Shown: positions 5,213 through 6,240 of the stretch, piece after piece
Numbering within the stretch: position 1 is the first letter of the stretch
Layout of the letters: each line of letters opens with the position of its first letter
DNA from: Spirochaetales bacterium
Lineage (GTDB): Bacteria > Spirochaetota > Spirochaetia > Treponematales > Rectinemataceae
Reading direction: 5' to 3'
Assembly: GCA_015657395.1 (NCBI GenBank)
Contig: JADLKI010000008.1
Coordinates: 138,788-145,027 of the forward strand
DNA length: 6,240 bases
Program-made: the position numbers and the translations under genes
Notes under the pieces: model-generated
What the model saw: only the letters and a program-made list of their open reading frames with translations
Database searches by the model: none
Told to the model about the DNA's origin: nothing

Positions 5213-6240
5213 CTACTTCACTACAAAGCTGACAAGCTTGTCCTGTACGGCAATCGCTTTGACTATCTCTTTTCCTGCCAGCCATTCGGCGATCTTTTCC
5301 GCGCGCTTCGCCATATCGATGAGGTCCTCTCTGGATGTGCCCGCGGGCGCGGTGAACCTGCTGCGCACCTTGCCGTTCACCTGCACCACAATTTCCTTCT
5401 CCTCGTCGTGGGTGAGCTCTTCGCGGTAGACGGGCCAGGGAGCCTTCGAAACGGAGTCTGCGTGGCCGAGCCTCGCCCAGAGCTCCTCGCCGAGGTGCGG
5501 CGCATAGGGAGCGATGAGGAGCACAAAGGGCTCCCAGGCGGCGTGCGGGATGTTCTCGAGTTTCGCCAGTTCGTTCGAGTAGATCATCATCTGTGAAATG
5601 GCCGTGTTGAAATTCAGGGTCGCCGTATCGTTCGTCACCTTTTTGATGGTCTTGTGGAGGAGCTTCTCAAGCTCGGGGCCCAGCGGCGCCTCGACAATGG
5701 GACGCTCCGAGAGAGCCCAGAGGCGCTCCAGGAAGCGTGAGACACCCACGAGGCCGGCCGTCGACCACGGCTTGGAAACCTCGAGCGGGCCCATGAACAT
5801 CTCGTAGACGCGCATGGAGTCGGCACCGTAGCTCTCGACGATGTCGTCGGGGTTGACGACGTTGCCGCGGCTCTTGGACATCTTCTGGTTGTCCTCGCCC
5901 AGGATCATGCCCTGGTTTATGAGGCGCATGAAGGGCTCGCCGGTGTTCACCAATCCCAGGTCGTAGAGCACTTTGTGCCAGAAGCGGCTGTACAGGAGGT
6001 GCAGGACCGCGTGCTCGGCGCCGCCCACGTAGAGATTGACGGGCATCCAGTAGTCGATCTTGAAGCGGTCTGCGAATGCCTTCGGGTTCTTGGGGTCGAG
6101 GTAGCGGAGGTAGTACCAGCAGGAACCGGCCCACTGGGGCATGGTGTTGGTCTCGCGCTTGGCGGAGCCGCCGCAGCGGGGACAGGTGGTGTTGACCCAT
6201 TCGGGGATGGCCGCGAGCGGGGATTCGCCCGTGCCGGTCG
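5213..6240 (-). CDS. leuS: Leucyl-tRNA synthetase, C-terminal part (5' end beyond window)
   Basis: This class I aminoacyl-tRNA synthetase charges tRNA-Leu in the cytoplasm. The frame is open from the right edge to TAG at 5215-5213, giving about 341 residues, roughly the last 40% of a usual 800-880-residue bacterial LeuRS. An ATG at 6142 is internal, because clear LeuRS sequence continues upstream of it, including Asn-Thr-Thr-Cys-Pro-Arg-Cys-Gly-Gly. The zinc-ribbon-like Cys codons are at 6184-6182 and 6175-6173. Next comes Ser-Cys-Trp-Tyr-Tyr-Leu-Arg-Tyr of the catalytic domain, then the second class I signature Lys-Met-Ser-Lys-Ser at 5884-5870. The helical anticodon-binding domain and the small C-terminal tRNA-binding domain follow, ending Val-Ser-Phe-Val-Val-Lys. 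No frameshift or missing key residue is seen in the visible part. The gene is convergent with the Gx-protein operon. Confidence 0.97.
   Translation of the reverse strand, partial: TGTGESPLAAIPEWVNTTCPRCGGSAKRETNTMPQWAGSCWYYLRYLDPKNPKAFADRFKIDYWMPVNLYVGGAEHAVLHLLYSRFWHKVLYDLGLVNTGEPFMRLINQGMILGEDNQKMSKSRGNVVNPDDIVESYGADSMRVYEMFMGPLEVSKPWSTAGLVGVSRFLERLWALSERPIVEAPLGPELEKLLHKTIKKVTNDTATLNFNTAISQMMIYSNELAKLENIPHAAWEPFVLLIAPYAPHLGEELWARLGHADSVSKAPWPVYREELTHDEEKEIVVQVNGKVRSRFTAPAGTSREDLIDMAKRAEKIAEWLAGKEIVKAIAVQDKLVSFVVK

Noticed and set aside
4970..5596. Plus-strand open frame (208 codons) entering leuS antisense
   Set aside because: Most of it is the complement of well-conserved leuS codons, and the rest is low-complexity translation of the intergenic gap.

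Overview
The window is bacterial. It suggests a moderately GC-rich anaerobe, most likely a spirochaete of the Treponema/Spirochaeta type or a relative. That assignment is an inference from gene content: a carbohydrate ABC permease coupled to a family 4 glycosidase, a SlyD-type FKBP, a NusG-domain-II protein next to a Gx-transporter protein, and a bacterial leucyl-tRNA synthetase. No rRNA, tRNA, CRISPR array, transposase or phage gene is visible.

Positions 1-2272 (+) are the end of a sugar-uptake operon. The last few codons of an upstream gene appear to overlap, by ATGA, a MalG-type permease (19-876). A GH4 NAD/metal-dependent glycosidase follows after 19 bases (896-2272). The expected logic is import of an oligosaccharide or glycoside followed by hydrolysis in the cytoplasm. 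The GH4 metal motif is Cys-His-Gln-Leu, which fits none of the textbook specificity classes I know, so the substrate is open.

Positions 2273-4682 (+) start with a gap holding a plausible sigma-70 promoter. Then come a SlyD-like peptidyl-prolyl isomerase with a His/Cys-rich metal-binding tail (2419-2940), a membrane-anchored NusG-domain-II protein (2981-3373), and a 441-residue membrane protein (3357-4682) that overlaps it by 17 bases. This last protein has an N-terminal Gx-transporter (ECF S-component-like) domain, a hydrophilic linker, and a second membrane domain that loosely resembles an ECF T-component. The pair resembles EetA/EetB of the flavin-based extracellular electron transfer loci of Firmicutes. 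The possible fusion is the most interesting protein feature here.

Positions 4683-5212 are a long, convergent, gene-free gap. It is GC-rich and full of short inverted repeats, with an AT-rich island near 4985-5030. On the minus strand the island holds a good sigma-70-type promoter (4991-5019), with an intrinsic terminator about 100 bases downstream (4881-4922). Together they outline a possible small RNA. Positions 5213-6240 (-) are the 3' part of leuS, which runs off the right edge.
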